A stretch of DNA of 64,000 nt, taken from Rhodoligotrophos defluvii. GTDB taxonomy: Bacteria > Pseudomonadota > Alphaproteobacteria > Rhizobiales > Im1. Made by a program: the position numbers and the translations under genes. A model generated the notes under the pieces. That model saw only the letters and a program-made list of their open reading frames with translations, searched no databases and had not been told where the DNA came from. Positions 26,757 through 36,374 of the stretch are shown in pieces. Within the stretch, counting starts at the first letter, position 1, and every line of letters starts with the position of its first letter. The DNA is taken from the NCBI RefSeq assembly GCF_005281615.1, contig NZ_SZZM01000003.1, positions 538,207 to 602,206 on the forward strand, in the 5' to 3' direction.

Positions 26757-28493
26757 TCAGTTGGCCTGTCGCCGCAGGAAAGCGGGAATCTCCAGCTGAT
26801 CATCATCGAGATCACCCTGCCCGGGCTGCTCCGCTTGCGGAGCATAGCCCTGCTGAGGTTCGGGCTGTGCGTGCATATCGCGGCGGCTGGACATGGCCGG
26901 CTCGGCCTTCGCCGGCACGTGGTCCTCGTCCTCGTCGCGCCGCCCCAAGCCTACGCTCGCCAAGCGTTCGAACAGGCTCTTGCGCTTCTTGTAGGCATGG
27001 GCGTTCAGGTCTTCCACATTGGCGTTGCGCTGTGCGTAGTGCCGCTGCGCATGGGGCGGAAAATCCTCGATCGAAGGCAGCCGCGGCGGGGTCGGTGCCG
27101 CACGCAACGCAGGCTGCGGCTGCGCCAGGGGAGGCTGCGGCGCAGACACGGCCGCAGAGGAGGCCGCGGCGCCATAGGCCCGCTCGTCTTGCTCCAGGTG
27201 ATCTTCGACCGCCTGCTGGTCCGCGACTGGCTCCTCCTCGACCGCGGCATAGGCGGGCTCGAGACCGACCGGCTCCAGCTCGCGCTCAGCCAGGGCAGAC
27301 TGTGCCTGATAGGCGGACTGAGGCTGGGGCTGAGCTTGCGGCGCCTGCGGCCGCGCTGCTGGCTGAGGTGCGGCTTCGCGCATCACCGGCTGCGGACCTG
27401 CCTCACGCATCGCGGGCTGTGGAGCCGGAGGCGCCGGCGGCCGTCCGCTCCCCGTATAGCCATAGCTGGTGCGCTCCGGTGCTGAGTCATACTCGGCATC
27501 ATAATCATGGGGCGCCTGCTCCATGGCCGGGTCGACGATACCGGTCGCCACCACGGAGACGCGCATCACCCCTTCGAGAGACTCGTCGAAGGTCGCGCCG
27601 AGGATGATATTGGCCTCCGGATCCACCTCCTCGCGGATACGGGTCGCCGCCTCGTCCACCTCGTAAAGGGTGAGGTCGTGGCCGCCCGTGATCGAGATCA
27701 GCAGGCCCCGGGCGCCGCGCATGCTCACATCGTCCAGCAGAGGATTGGAAATGGCCGCCTCGGCCGCTTCGATGGCGCGCTTGTCCCCCGCGGCCTCGCC
27801 GGTTCCCATCATCGCCTTGCCCATCTCGCTCATCACGGCGCGGACATCGGCGAAATCGAGATTGATGAGGCCCTCCTTCGTCATCAGCTCGGTGATGGAG
27901 GCCACGCCGGAATAGAGCACCTGGTCCGCCATGGCGAAAGCAGCCGCGAAGGTAGTCTTCTCGTTGGCGATGCGGAACAGGTTCTGGTTGGGAATGACGA
28001 TCAGCGTGTCGACGTGCTTGGACAGACCCTCGATGCCGCGCTCGGCGGTGATCATGCGGCGCTGCCCCTCGAACTGGAACGGCTTGGTGACCACGCCGAC
28101 GGTGAGAATGCCCTGCTCCTTGGCCGCCCGTGCGATCACCGGCGCAGCACCCGTTCCGGTGCCGCCGCCCATGCCAGCGGTGATGAAGCACATATGGGCG
28201 CCGGCCAGGTGATCCAGGATTTCGGGCAGCGCCTCCTCGGCAGCAGCCGCGCCGATCTGTGGCTGCGACCCCGCGCCAAGCCCCTGGGTGAGCGCGGTAC
28301 CCATCTGGATCCGCCGCTGCGCCGCATTCTGCGACAGCGCCTGGGCATCGGTGTTGGCTACCACAAACTCCACCCCTTCGAGCTTGGAGTGGATCATGTT
28401 GTTGACGGCGTTCCCGCCGGCGCCACCGACGCCAAAGACGGTGATGCGCGGCTTCAATTCGGCCAGATTGGGAACTGTCAAGCTGATGGTCAT
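26757..28493 (-). CDS. ftsZ: Cell division protein FtsZ
   Basis: A 578-residue tubulin-like GTPase that forms the division ring. The core is classical: [19 protein letters not shown] at the N-terminus, the GTP signature GGGTGTG (109-115) and the T7-loop NLDFAD (211-216). The core ends near residue 320; a linker of about 240 residues rich in Pro, Gln, Ala and Glu follows, then the conserved C-terminal peptide [13 protein letters not shown] that binds FtsA and other partners. The long linker is typical of Rhizobiales. The start MTISLTVPN is favoured by conservation although no strong ribosome site precedes it; an ATG at 28541 is in frame. Confidence 0.97.
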   Translation of the reverse strand: MTISLTVPNLAELKPRITVFGVGGAGGNAVNNMIHSKLEGVEFVVANTDAQALSQNAAQRRIQMGTALTQGLGAGSQPQIGAAAAEEALPEILDHLAGAHMCFITAGMGGGTGTGAAPVIARAAKEQGILTVGVVTKPFQFEGQRRMITAERGIEGLSKHVDTLIVIPNQNLFRIANEKTTFAAAFAMADQVLYSGVASITELMTKEGLINLDFADVRAVMSEMGKAMMGTGEAAGDKRAIEAAEAAISNPLLDDVSMRGARGLLISITGGHDLTLYEVDEAATRIREEVDPEANIILGATFDESLEGVMRVSVVATGIVDPAMEQAPHDYDAEYDSAPERTSYGYTGSGRPPAPPAPQPAMREAGPQPVMREAAPQPAARPQAPQAQPQPQSAYQAQSALAERELEPVGLEPAYAAVEEEPVADQQAVEDHLEQDERAYGAAASSAAVSAPQPPLAQPQPALRAAPTPPRLPSIEDFPPHAQRHYAQRNANVEDLNAHAYKKRKSLFERLASVGLGRRDEDEDHVPAKAEPAMSSRRDMHAQPEPQQGYAPQAEQPGQGDLDDDQLEIPAFLRRQAN

Positions 28494-28545
28494 GGGATGG
28501 CGTCCGCTTTCTTTGAGCCTCTCCTCTACATTTGTTACCAACTCG

Positions 28546-28560
28546 ATAATAAATCGTTAA
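28546..28560 (-). promoter_or_regulatory. Near-match to a CtrA site upstream of ftsZ
   Basis: On the minus strand the sequence reads TTAA-CGATTTA-TTAT, one base off the CtrA consensus TTAA-N7-TTAA, about 55 bases before the ftsZ start. CtrA control of ftsZ is known in Caulobacter. The match is imperfect and could be chance. Confidence 0.3.
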
Positions 28561-28647
28561 CGCTGCCTTACTCCCGGTCACATTTTGAACCACTGCGGCA
28601 GCAATCCGTTAACCCACCCTTTGCAAATCTGGGCGGCTGGGCTCGGT

Positions 28648-29028
28648 TCAGCGGCGGGTGGCGGGCCTGATGCCGAGCCGGCTCTTCGCGTGGTCCACAG
28701 CGTCTGCCAGCCCGCGAATGTCTCCGGCATCGAGAGCCCGGATCACCCGTTCGAGCAGCCGCCGCGCTGAAACCTCCGTCGCGTCGACCCGCTTTTGCCC
28801 GCCTGGCATTTCGGGCAGCATCAGCCATTCCAGGGAAACCCCGAACGTGCGCGCATATTTGAGGCCCATGTCGGCATCGAACGAGACGGCTCCGTTCTCG
28901 TGCGTCCGGTACGTCGATTCCTTGACACCAACTTTCCTGGCAGCGGCTCGTGCGGTAGTGAACCCCGCTGCTATTCGGGCCTGCCGAAGCCTGTCTGCAC
29001 GCTCGATGACGAGTCGGTGTTTGTCCAT
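28648..29028 (-). CDS. XRE-family helix-turn-helix regulator
   Basis: A 126-residue DNA-binding protein with an HTH_3 domain at about residues 12-68: DRLRQARIAAGFTTARAAAR, then KVGVKESTYRTHENG and the usual end helix ALKYAR-like segment (GLKYARTFGVSLEWLML). The rest (about 75-120) is a short helical tail. No ribosome site is strong. It is divergent from an FAD monooxygenase whose upstream region carries three tandem repeats, so local regulation of that gene is a reasonable guess. It lies in the segment between ftsZ and ftsA, where most relatives have no genes. Confidence 0.88.
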   Translation of the reverse strand: MDKHRLVIERADRLRQARIAAGFTTARAAARKVGVKESTYRTHENGAVSFDADMGLKYARTFGVSLEWLMLPEMPGGQKRVDATEVSARRLLERVIRALDAGDIRGLADAVDHAKSRLGIRPATRR

Positions 29029-29053
29029 ACCGGCTTGTTAATCGATGACCGCC

Positions 29054-29083
29054 TTATAATTCTCGCGATTCAAGGTCGGCCAA
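29054..29083 (-). promoter_or_regulatory. Candidate promoter of the XRE regulator
   Basis: On the minus strand TTGGCC (29083-29078) and TTATAA (29059-29054) are separated by 18 bases. The -10-like box is about 25 bases before the XRE start codon. Confidence 0.3.
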
Positions 29084-29265
29084 CGCTAAAGATATTGACA
29101 CGCCCCACCGAACCCGGGCGACATAGGCGATGCGATCCGCGCGGCCAGCGAGCCCCCGAGCGTTGTGCGGATCAGGCGGGAGCATCAGCCGTCCGATGAA
29201 CGGACTGGTGCTCCCGTTTCCGCGACCGGTCGCTTGCCGCCCCGCCGGCAAAGTGCTCTATTCCA

Positions 29266-29318
29266 AACAGCTTTGCTGGTCCGAACAGCTTGCTGGTCCG
29301 AACGGCTTTGCTGGCGCC
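29266..29318. repeat. Three tandem 17-18 bp repeats before the monooxygenase gene
   Basis: AACAGCTTTGCTGGTCCG (29266-29283), AACAGCTTGCTGGTCCG (29284-29300) and AACGGCTTTGCTGGCGCC (29301-29318) follow each other directly and end 22 bases before the start codon. Each contains an inverted repeat of the type C[AG]GC-TT(T)-GCTG. This is the layout of a multi-site operator. Confidence 0.6.
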
Positions 29319-29340
29319 AAGCCGTGCAGGAGAAGGGCGC

Positions 29341-30597
29341 ATGACCGATACCCTGGACACCCGGTGCTGTGTTGCCGGCGGCGGCCCCGCCGGTCTCATG
29401 ACAGGTTTCCTGCTCGCCAGAGCCGGCGTGGACGTCGTCGTTCTGGAGAAGCACAAGGATTTCTTCCGCGATTTCCGCGGTGATACCATCCACCCCTCGA
29501 CGCTTGAATTGATGAACGAGCTGGGCCGGTTGGAAGCTTTCCTCGAGCTGCCGCACAATAAGGCGGAGACGTTGAGCGCCGTGTTCGGAGAGGACGAGAT
29601 CCAGGTCGCCGATTTCCGGCACCTGCCGACCCGCTGTAAATTCCTGGCGATCATGCCGCAGTGGGATTTTCTCAACTTTCTGGCGTCCGAGGCGCGCGCC
29701 TACCCTAATTTCCGGCTACTGATGGAAGCAGAGGTTGACGACCTCCTGATCGAGGATGGAAAAATTCGTGGCGTTGCGGCCCAAACCCCCTCGAGCCGCC
29801 TTGCGATCCGGGCAGACCTCACGATCGGCGCCGACGGCCGCAGCTCCACCGTGCGCGAAAAGGCAGGACTTGTGCCCCGCGACCTCGGCGCTCCCATCGA
29901 CGTGCTGTGGTTCCGCTTGTCCCGCAAGCCAGAGGATCCTCCGGCCACCATGGGCCGTTTCGCCGCCGGCCATCTGATGGTGCAGATCAATCGCGGCGAC
30001 TATTGGCAATGTGCGTACGTCATCGCCAAAGGCGGCTTTGATGCGATCAAGGCGGCGGGTCTGGACAGCTTCCGGCAGGCGATCTCGTCGCTTATGCCTG
30101 GATTGGCCGGACGGCCGGACGAACTCCAGGACTGGGATCAGATCAAGCTGCTGACCGTGCAGGTCAACCGGCTGGAGAAATGGTGGCGCCCGGGTCTGCT
30201 GTGCATCGGCGATGCCGCCCATGCCATGTCGCCGATCGGCGGCGTCGGCGTCAATCTCGCCGTGCAGGACGCGGTTGCCGCCGCCAACGCGCTCGTGCCT
30301 CCGCTGCGGGCAGGCCAGCCGCTCGAAGATGCCATGGCCGCGGTTCAGGCACGGCGGATGTGGCCCACGCGGGTCACCCAGCAGCTGCAGCTGGTGATAC
30401 AGGACCGTCTGCTCAAACCGCTGCTGGCCAGCAAGGAGCTGCCCGCGCCACCGCTGCCTCTACGGATCATGGACCACTGGCCGGTTCTCAGCCGGCTGCC
30501 GGCACGACTCATCGGGCTCGGGGTGAGGCCGGAACATGTGCAGACCCCCGATGTCGCAAGATCCGCCCCCGGGCAGCCGGCGCTCGATCTGCAATGA
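29341..30597 (+). CDS. FAD-dependent aromatic-ring-type monooxygenase
   Basis: A 418-residue flavoprotein of the UbiH/PHBH family, which usually hydroxylates aromatic or quinone-like compounds with NAD(P)H and oxygen. The Rossmann motif is GGGPAG (about 13-18), EKHKDFFRDFRGDTIHPSTL follows, the DG motif is IGADGRSS (Asp about 165) and the GD motif is CIGDAAHAMSPIGGVGVNLA (Asp about 291). No membrane segment is seen. ATG 29341 has GGAGAAGGG upstream. It is divergent from the XRE regulator and precedes the pepsin-like gene on the same strand. The substrate is unknown. Confidence 0.9.
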   Translation: MTDTLDTRCCVAGGGPAGLMTGFLLARAGVDVVVLEKHKDFFRDFRGDTIHPSTLELMNELGRLEAFLELPHNKAETLSAVFGEDEIQVADFRHLPTRCKFLAIMPQWDFLNFLASEARAYPNFRLLMEAEVDDLLIEDGKIRGVAAQTPSSRLAIRADLTIGADGRSSTVREKAGLVPRDLGAPIDVLWFRLSRKPEDPPATMGRFAAGHLMVQINRGDYWQCAYVIAKGGFDAIKAAGLDSFRQAISSLMPGLAGRPDELQDWDQIKLLTVQVNRLEKWWRPGLLCIGDAAHAMSPIGGVGVNLAVQDAVAAANALVPPLRAGQPLEDAMAAVQARRMWPTRVTQQLQLVIQDRLLKPLLASKELPAPPLPLRIMDHWPVLSRLPARLIGLGVRPEHVQTPDVARSAPGQPALDLQ

Positions 30598-30751
30598 CCG
30601 CAGTATCAGCCGCCGCCGTTTCGTTGAGCTTGCCTTAACCGCTTCCGGCAAAACACTGCCCGCCTGTCACACAGGGACATTGTGCATTCCCTGCGCCCAT
30701 GCGATCAGCCCTATGTTCATACCAAATGCCCGATCGAGGCAGGTCCGGATC

Positions 30752-31822
30752 ATGCCATCGAAATTGCTCTCACCCCATGCGGCTGCTGCCGCCTTGCTGT
30801 TGGGCATTGCCGTCGCCCTGCCCTCGCTCCGAGCAGCGGCGGACGACCTTCCGAGCTATGCCGATTTCACCGACGGGGTCTTCCTGCCCTACCTCAATGC
30901 TGGCGATGGCGACCTCACCCGGCCGCCGCGGCTGGGCCTTTCCCTTGGCGGGCGCATGCTGGCAGCGGTGGTGGATTCGGGCTCGACGGGCATTGTGGTG
31001 GCCGCCGCCTACATGCCGGACTGGCAGCAGCTGGAGAGTGTTGGGGAAGGACGGATCACCTATACCAGCTCCGGCCGCGTGATGAGCGGCCAATGGGTCA
31101 TCACGCCGGTGACCGTCCAGGGCGCCGACGGAAGCAGCGTTGCCACCACACCCATGCCGGTTCTGGTGGTCACGGAGGTGACGTGCCTGGAGCATGCCCG
31201 CAATTGCCAGCCGAACGATGACCCGCACGGCATCGCCATGATCGGCATCGGCTTTGCCCGCGAGCATGATGCCCAGGCCCAGGGCACGCCCGACAAGAAC
31301 CCGCTGTTGCAGGTGGCGGCCCAGGAGGGCCAGAAGCAGCGTCGCGGCTACATCCTGACCCAGCGGGGTGTGCATGTCGGCCTTACCGGCGCCAATACCC
31401 GAGGCACTTTCCGTGCCGTCAAGCTTGACCGGCAGCAGACGGTGGACGACTGGTCGCCGATACCTGCCTGCATCTCGATCAACGGCACCATGCCGCCCGC
31501 TTGCGGCACCATGCTCGCCGATACCGGCGTGACGGCCATGTTCCTCACCGTGCCGGCAAGCCAGGCCGGTGAAAACGAAGGCACGCTGCCGCCGGGCACC
31601 GAGGTCTCGCTGCTGCTCAACTCGGCAGATGGCGCACCGAGCGAGCTCTACAGCTTTACCGCAGATGATGGATCATCACCGCTCGCCCCAAGCTCGATCC
31701 ATCTCCGCGTCTCGCCCGAACGCACCTTCGTCAACACCAGCCTGCACATTCTGAACGGCTTCGACGTGCTTTATGACGCCGATGGCGGCTATGTGGGCTT
31801 TCGCGCCCGAGCCGGCCAATAA
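30752..31822 (+). CDS. Secreted pepsin-like (two-lobed) aspartic peptidase homologue
   Basis: A 356-residue exported protein with a signal peptide (LSPHAAAAALLLGIAVALPS, to about residue 30). Two aspartate motifs are present: VVDSGSTGIVV (Asp 75) and LADTGVTAMFLTVP (Asp 257). They are 182 residues apart, close to the spacing in pepsin. Between them, RITYTSSGRVMSGQW resembles the pepsin flap region, including its Tyr (104), and GIAMIGIGFAR resembles the conserved GILGL strand; NPLLQVAAQ follows as in pepsin. Cysteines at about 145, 152, 240 and 251 could pair. It begins 154 bases after the monooxygenase stop and converges on ftsA. Peptidase activity is inferred only; family A1 in bacteria is rare. 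Confidence 0.7.
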   Translation: MPSKLLSPHAAAAALLLGIAVALPSLRAAADDLPSYADFTDGVFLPYLNAGDGDLTRPPRLGLSLGGRMLAAVVDSGSTGIVVAAAYMPDWQQLESVGEGRITYTSSGRVMSGQWVITPVTVQGADGSSVATTPMPVLVVTEVTCLEHARNCQPNDDPHGIAMIGIGFAREHDAQAQGTPDKNPLLQVAAQEGQKQRRGYILTQRGVHVGLTGANTRGTFRAVKLDRQQTVDDWSPIPACISINGTMPPACGTMLADTGVTAMFLTVPASQAGENEGTLPPGTEVSLLLNSADGAPSELYSFTADDGSSPLAPSSIHLRVSPERTFVNTSLHILNGFDVLYDADGGYVGFRARAGQ

Positions 31823-31846
31823 GAAAGCCGGCGCAGCAGCTTGCGG

Positions 31847-33160
31847 TCAGAAGCTCTCGCGGAACCAGCGGCCCACCCGCCGCATGTAGCCGTCATTCCG
31901 CGGTCGCCGGGGCTCGACCATGATGCTCTCGTCCGGTCGCAGCGCATAGGCGAGAAGCCCGGAGGCCACCGCGAAATTGGGGCTGCGGATCGCTTCCGGC
32001 ATGCCGGTCAGCGGCTGTGGGAAGCCAAGCCGGATGTGGCGGTCGAGGATCTGGCTGGCCAGCTCGCGCGCGCCCGTCATCTGGCAGGCACCGCCGGTGA
32101 GCACCATGCGCCGGCCGGCCAGCTTGGCGAAACCCGAAGCCTGCAGCCGGTCCTTGATCAGCTCGAACGTCTCCTCGAGCCGCGGCCGCACGATGCCGGT
32201 GAGCATGGAGCGCGGGATCTTGTACACCGTATCCGTGCCGCGCTCGCCGACCAGCGGCACCGACAAGAGCTCCCGCTCGTCGAGCGCGCTTGGAATGGAC
32301 GAGCCATAGAGCGTCTTCATGCGCTCCGCATGGGCGATGGGCGTGGAGAGGCCGCGCGCAATGTCATTGGTGATGTGATGCCCTCCGATCGGGATCACAT
32401 CGGCAAAGACGAGATTGCCCTCGAAGAACACCGCAACCGACGTTGTCCCGCCACCCATGTCGATGCAGGTGACGCCCATGGCCATCTCGTCTTCCACCAG
32501 CACGGAGCGGCCGGCCGCATAAGGCGCGATCACCAGGCCGGCAATGTCGAGATGGCAGCGCTCGATCGCGAGCGACAGGTTGCGCAGCGGGCCCGGCTCG
32601 ACCGTGACCACGTTGAGATCGACCCCGAGCTTCTCCCCGAACATGCCGCGTGGATCGCGAATGCCGCGCACGTCGTCCAGCGCATATTGCACGGGCGTGG
32701 TGTGCAGCACCACCCGGCCCGGCGCCTGGATGCGTTCCCCGGCCACCTGGATTGCCCGCTCCACGTCAGTGGGGCCGACCTCACGGCCGCCGACCCGGGT
32801 CTCGCCGGTCACCGCCTCGCAGCGCGGACGTCCCCCCGAGACATTGACATAGACCTGGTCGATGCTGATCCCGGCCATGCGCTCGGCCGCATCCACCACC
32901 AGCCGGATCGCGATCTCGGCCTGGTCGATATCGGTGATGGAACCGCAGCGGATGCCCACGGCCGCCTGGTGGCCGACGCCGAGAATGTTGAGGCTCTGCG
33001 TCTTTGCGCCGCCGAAGGCGCGGTTGCGCGTGGTCCGCACCTCCGCAATGAGGCAGCATATTTTCGTCGAGCCGACGTCGATCGCGGCGATGATCGGAGA
33101 ATTGGGCGCGGGACGACGATGATGCTGGTTTTTACGCGCGTGCAACGGAACGACGTTCAT
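31847..33160 (-). CDS. ftsA: Cell division protein FtsA
   Basis: An actin-like ATPase of about 437 residues that tethers FtsZ to the membrane. Phosphate-binding motifs are IAAIDVGSTKICCLIAEV near the N-terminus and CIDMGGGTTSVAVFFEG in the second half, with VLTGGACQMTGARELA near the end. The C-terminus RRVGRWFRESF is the usual amphipathic membrane-targeting helix. The start is chosen at ATG 33160, where a GGGAG site lies 12 bases upstream; a GTG at 33196 is in frame. It is the last gene of the dcw operon; ftsZ is not next but 3.4 kb away past three inserted genes. Confidence 0.96.
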   Translation of the reverse strand: MNVVPLHARKNQHHRRPAPNSPIIAAIDVGSTKICCLIAEVRTTRNRAFGGAKTQSLNILGVGHQAAVGIRCGSITDIDQAEIAIRLVVDAAERMAGISIDQVYVNVSGGRPRCEAVTGETRVGGREVGPTDVERAIQVAGERIQAPGRVVLHTTPVQYALDDVRGIRDPRGMFGEKLGVDLNVVTVEPGPLRNLSLAIERCHLDIAGLVIAPYAAGRSVLVEDEMAMGVTCIDMGGGTTSVAVFFEGNLVFADVIPIGGHHITNDIARGLSTPIAHAERMKTLYGSSIPSALDERELLSVPLVGERGTDTVYKIPRSMLTGIVRPRLEETFELIKDRLQASGFAKLAGRRMVLTGGACQMTGARELASQILDRHIRLGFPQPLTGMPEAIRSPNFAVASGLLAYALRPDESIMVEPRRPRNDGYMRRVGRWFRESF

Positions 33161-33220
33161 GAAGCCGGCGGCTCCCGCCCTACTCAATACGAACACACAG
33201 CAGGCCGATGCGGCCCCAAC

Positions 33221-34513
33221 TCATTGGCTTCGGCTGACCTTGACCGGCTTTGCGTTCTTGGACGATTTCAGCTTCTCGGCTGCCTCGTCCGACAGGCGCA
33301 CCACGACGCGATCATGGAGCCGCATATCGATGTTGACGATATCGCGGGTCATGATCCCGTAGCGGTCGATCAAGGTCTTGAGCAGCACGAGCGCTTCGTC
33401 GACCTTGTCCTCCGGCAGATCCACTTTGATCGTGTTCGTCAAGTACAGGACCCACCGGCGGTCGGCGACGCGCACGGCTGCACGCGTCTGCGACATTAGC
33501 TCCGGTTGGGCTTCCAGATAGTTAACAAGATCTGCCGCGGCGAGATTGGCGCCCTCGCCGACCACGATCGGCAGATGCCGATAGGCGCGCACGTTGAGGC
33601 TCGGCATCGGGATGCCCGACTTGTCGATCACCTTGAACACGCCATCCGACTGCCAGAGCGCGAAGGGATGCCGCTCCGTCAGCTCGATCAGCAGCTTGTT
33701 CGGAAACAGGCGCAGCACCGAGGCTTGCGAGATCCAGTCGAGGTTTTCGAGCTTCTGCCGCGCCAGGTTGGCGTCGAAGCCGATCAGCGAACCGCCTTCC
33801 TCGACCCCGATCGCGCTCAGCACCTGCTCGCGCGTCTGCTGCTCCAGTCCCACGATGCGCACGTCGTCCGCCGACAGGCCGATCATGGACGCCACCTGGT
33901 TGACCAGGCCGCGCAGCGAGCCGCCCCGCTGCTCGAAATGGCCGCCGGCCACCAGCGCATAGCACAGGGCGATCAGCAGAAAGGCCGCCGGCGCGAGGTC
34001 GCCGGTGAGCTTCGCCTTGCGCACCGGCCGGCTCTCGCGCCGCTGGCGGGTGACCTTGGTCACCAAGTCGCGCGAGGGCAACTGGACCGGCAAAGGCTCG
34101 AACTGAGGCCGCGGCCGCTTCACCGGTGCGGGCTGCGGCGCGACCATGGCCTCCATACGGGTTTTGGGTCGCGCGGGCGGCGGATCGTCATTCGTTACCG
34201 CCGCGGCATCGAGGGGCCGCGTGCTGGCCGGCGCCGCAGCTTTGGCCTTGCCCGCTGCAGCCGCGACCGGCGGGGCGGCGCTCGCCATCTCCAGCGCGCG
34301 GGCCTTGCCCGCCGCAGCTGCCACGGGCGGCGCGCCCGATGATTTCTGCGCGGGGAGCTTGGTCTGCTCGGAAACTTTGGCAATGGCCGGCAGCTTCTCC
34401 TTGGCCGCTGCCCGCCGCAAGGTTCTCACTTGGGCCGGCAGCAGCACAGGGCCGTCGCCACGGGGGTATTCCGCGCTCCGCCTGATCCAGTCTGAGGCGC
34501 TCACCTTCCGCAT
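33221..34513 (-). CDS. ftsQ: Cell division protein FtsQ
   Basis: A 430-residue single-span membrane protein of the divisome. The N-terminal cytoplasmic part (about 170 residues) is Ala/Pro/Lys-rich with repeated APPVAAAAGKA units, longer than in E. coli. The membrane span is AAFLLIALCYALVAGGHF, and the periplasmic POTRA domain follows (VRIVGLEQQTREQVLSAIG, then LENLDWISQASVLRLFPNKL and IELTERHPFALWQ). It overlaps ddl by 13 bases and is followed by ftsA, the standard order. Confidence 0.94.
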   Translation of the reverse strand: MRKVSASDWIRRSAEYPRGDGPVLLPAQVRTLRRAAAKEKLPAIAKVSEQTKLPAQKSSGAPPVAAAAGKARALEMASAAPPVAAAAGKAKAAAPASTRPLDAAAVTNDDPPPARPKTRMEAMVAPQPAPVKRPRPQFEPLPVQLPSRDLVTKVTRQRRESRPVRKAKLTGDLAPAAFLLIALCYALVAGGHFEQRGGSLRGLVNQVASMIGLSADDVRIVGLEQQTREQVLSAIGVEEGGSLIGFDANLARQKLENLDWISQASVLRLFPNKLLIELTERHPFALWQSDGVFKVIDKSGIPMPSLNVRAYRHLPIVVGEGANLAAADLVNYLEAQPELMSQTRAAVRVADRRWVLYLTNTIKVDLPEDKVDEALVLLKTLIDRYGIMTRDIVNIDMRLHDRVVVRLSDEAAEKLKSSKNAKPVKVSRSQ

Positions 34514-35430
34514 GATGCGTCTTCCACCATCCAGGAGACGAGGGCCTCGAAGCTCATGCCGTCGTGGGCTGCCAGCTCCGGCACGAGCGAGGTGCCGGTC
34601 ATGCCGGGCTGGGTGTTGACCTCCAGCAGGATCAGCTCGCCCGTGCCGCCGGGCGTGTCGTCATAGCGCAAATCCGCACGGCTCACCCCCCGGCAGCCAA
34701 GCGCCTGATGCGCCGCCAGCGAGATCTCCTGCACGCGCCTGTAGAGATCGGCGGGAATCTGCGCCGGCAGAATGTGGCGCGAGCCGCCGGGTGCATATTT
34801 GGCCTTGTAGTCATAAAAGATGCCCGCCTCGGCGACGATGTCGATCACGCCCAGGGGCGTGTTGCCGCGCACCGCGCAGGTCAGCTCCCGCCCGGCGATG
34901 TAGCGCTCCACCATGACCTGATCGGCACCGAAAGCCGGATCGGTCAGAATGTCCTGTGGCGGGCCATTCGCGCCCTTGGGCACGATATGGACGCCGACGC
35001 TCGACCCCTCCGCTTCCGGCTTCATCACATAGGGCGGCGCCATCAGATGCGCGCGTGCGGCTTCCTCCAACGGCGCGAGCACGCTTTCCGCCACCGGCAG
35101 GCCTGCTGCGGCGAACACCGTCTTGGCCTTCGCCTTGTGCATGGCGAGCGCGGATGCCAGCACCCCGGAATGGGTGTAGGGCAGCTCGAGCGTCTCGAGG
35201 ATGCCCTGGACGCAGCCATCCTCGCCCCACTTGCCGTGCAGGGCATTGAAGGCGACCTCCGGCTTCACCGCCTCGAGCTGCCGGACGACGTCGCGCGTCA
35301 CATCGATCGCGGTCACGCGGTAGCCGGCCCGTTCGAGTGCCGCGGCGCAAGCTCTGCCGGAGTTGAGGCTGACCTCGCGCTCGGCCGACCAGCCCCCCAT
35401 CAGGACCGCCACATGGGCCTTCGCCGCCAT
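34501..35430 (-). CDS. ddl: D-alanine-D-alanine ligase
   Basis: A 309-residue ATP-grasp enzyme that joins two D-Ala for the peptidoglycan stem. Motifs in order: VLMGGWSAEREVSLNSG, FNALHGKWGEDGCVQG, the ATP-grasp lysine in PPYVMKPEAEGSSVGV, VERYIAGRELTCAV, and the metal site ILLEVNTQPGMTGTSLVPE. Length is standard. ATG 35430 lies two bases after the murB stop, with GGAGA about 10 bases upstream. Position between murB and ftsQ is typical of alphaproteobacteria. Confidence 0.97.
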   Translation of the reverse strand: MAAKAHVAVLMGGWSAEREVSLNSGRACAAALERAGYRVTAIDVTRDVVRQLEAVKPEVAFNALHGKWGEDGCVQGILETLELPYTHSGVLASALAMHKAKAKTVFAAAGLPVAESVLAPLEEAARAHLMAPPYVMKPEAEGSSVGVHIVPKGANGPPQDILTDPAFGADQVMVERYIAGRELTCAVRGNTPLGVIDIVAEAGIFYDYKAKYAPGGSRHILPAQIPADLYRRVQEISLAAHQALGCRGVSRADLRYDDTPGGTGELILLEVNTQPGMTGTSLVPELAAHDGMSFEALVSWMVEDASCGR

Positions 35431-35432
35431 GA

Positions 35433-36370
<938 letters not shown>

Positions 36371-36374
<4 letters not shown>

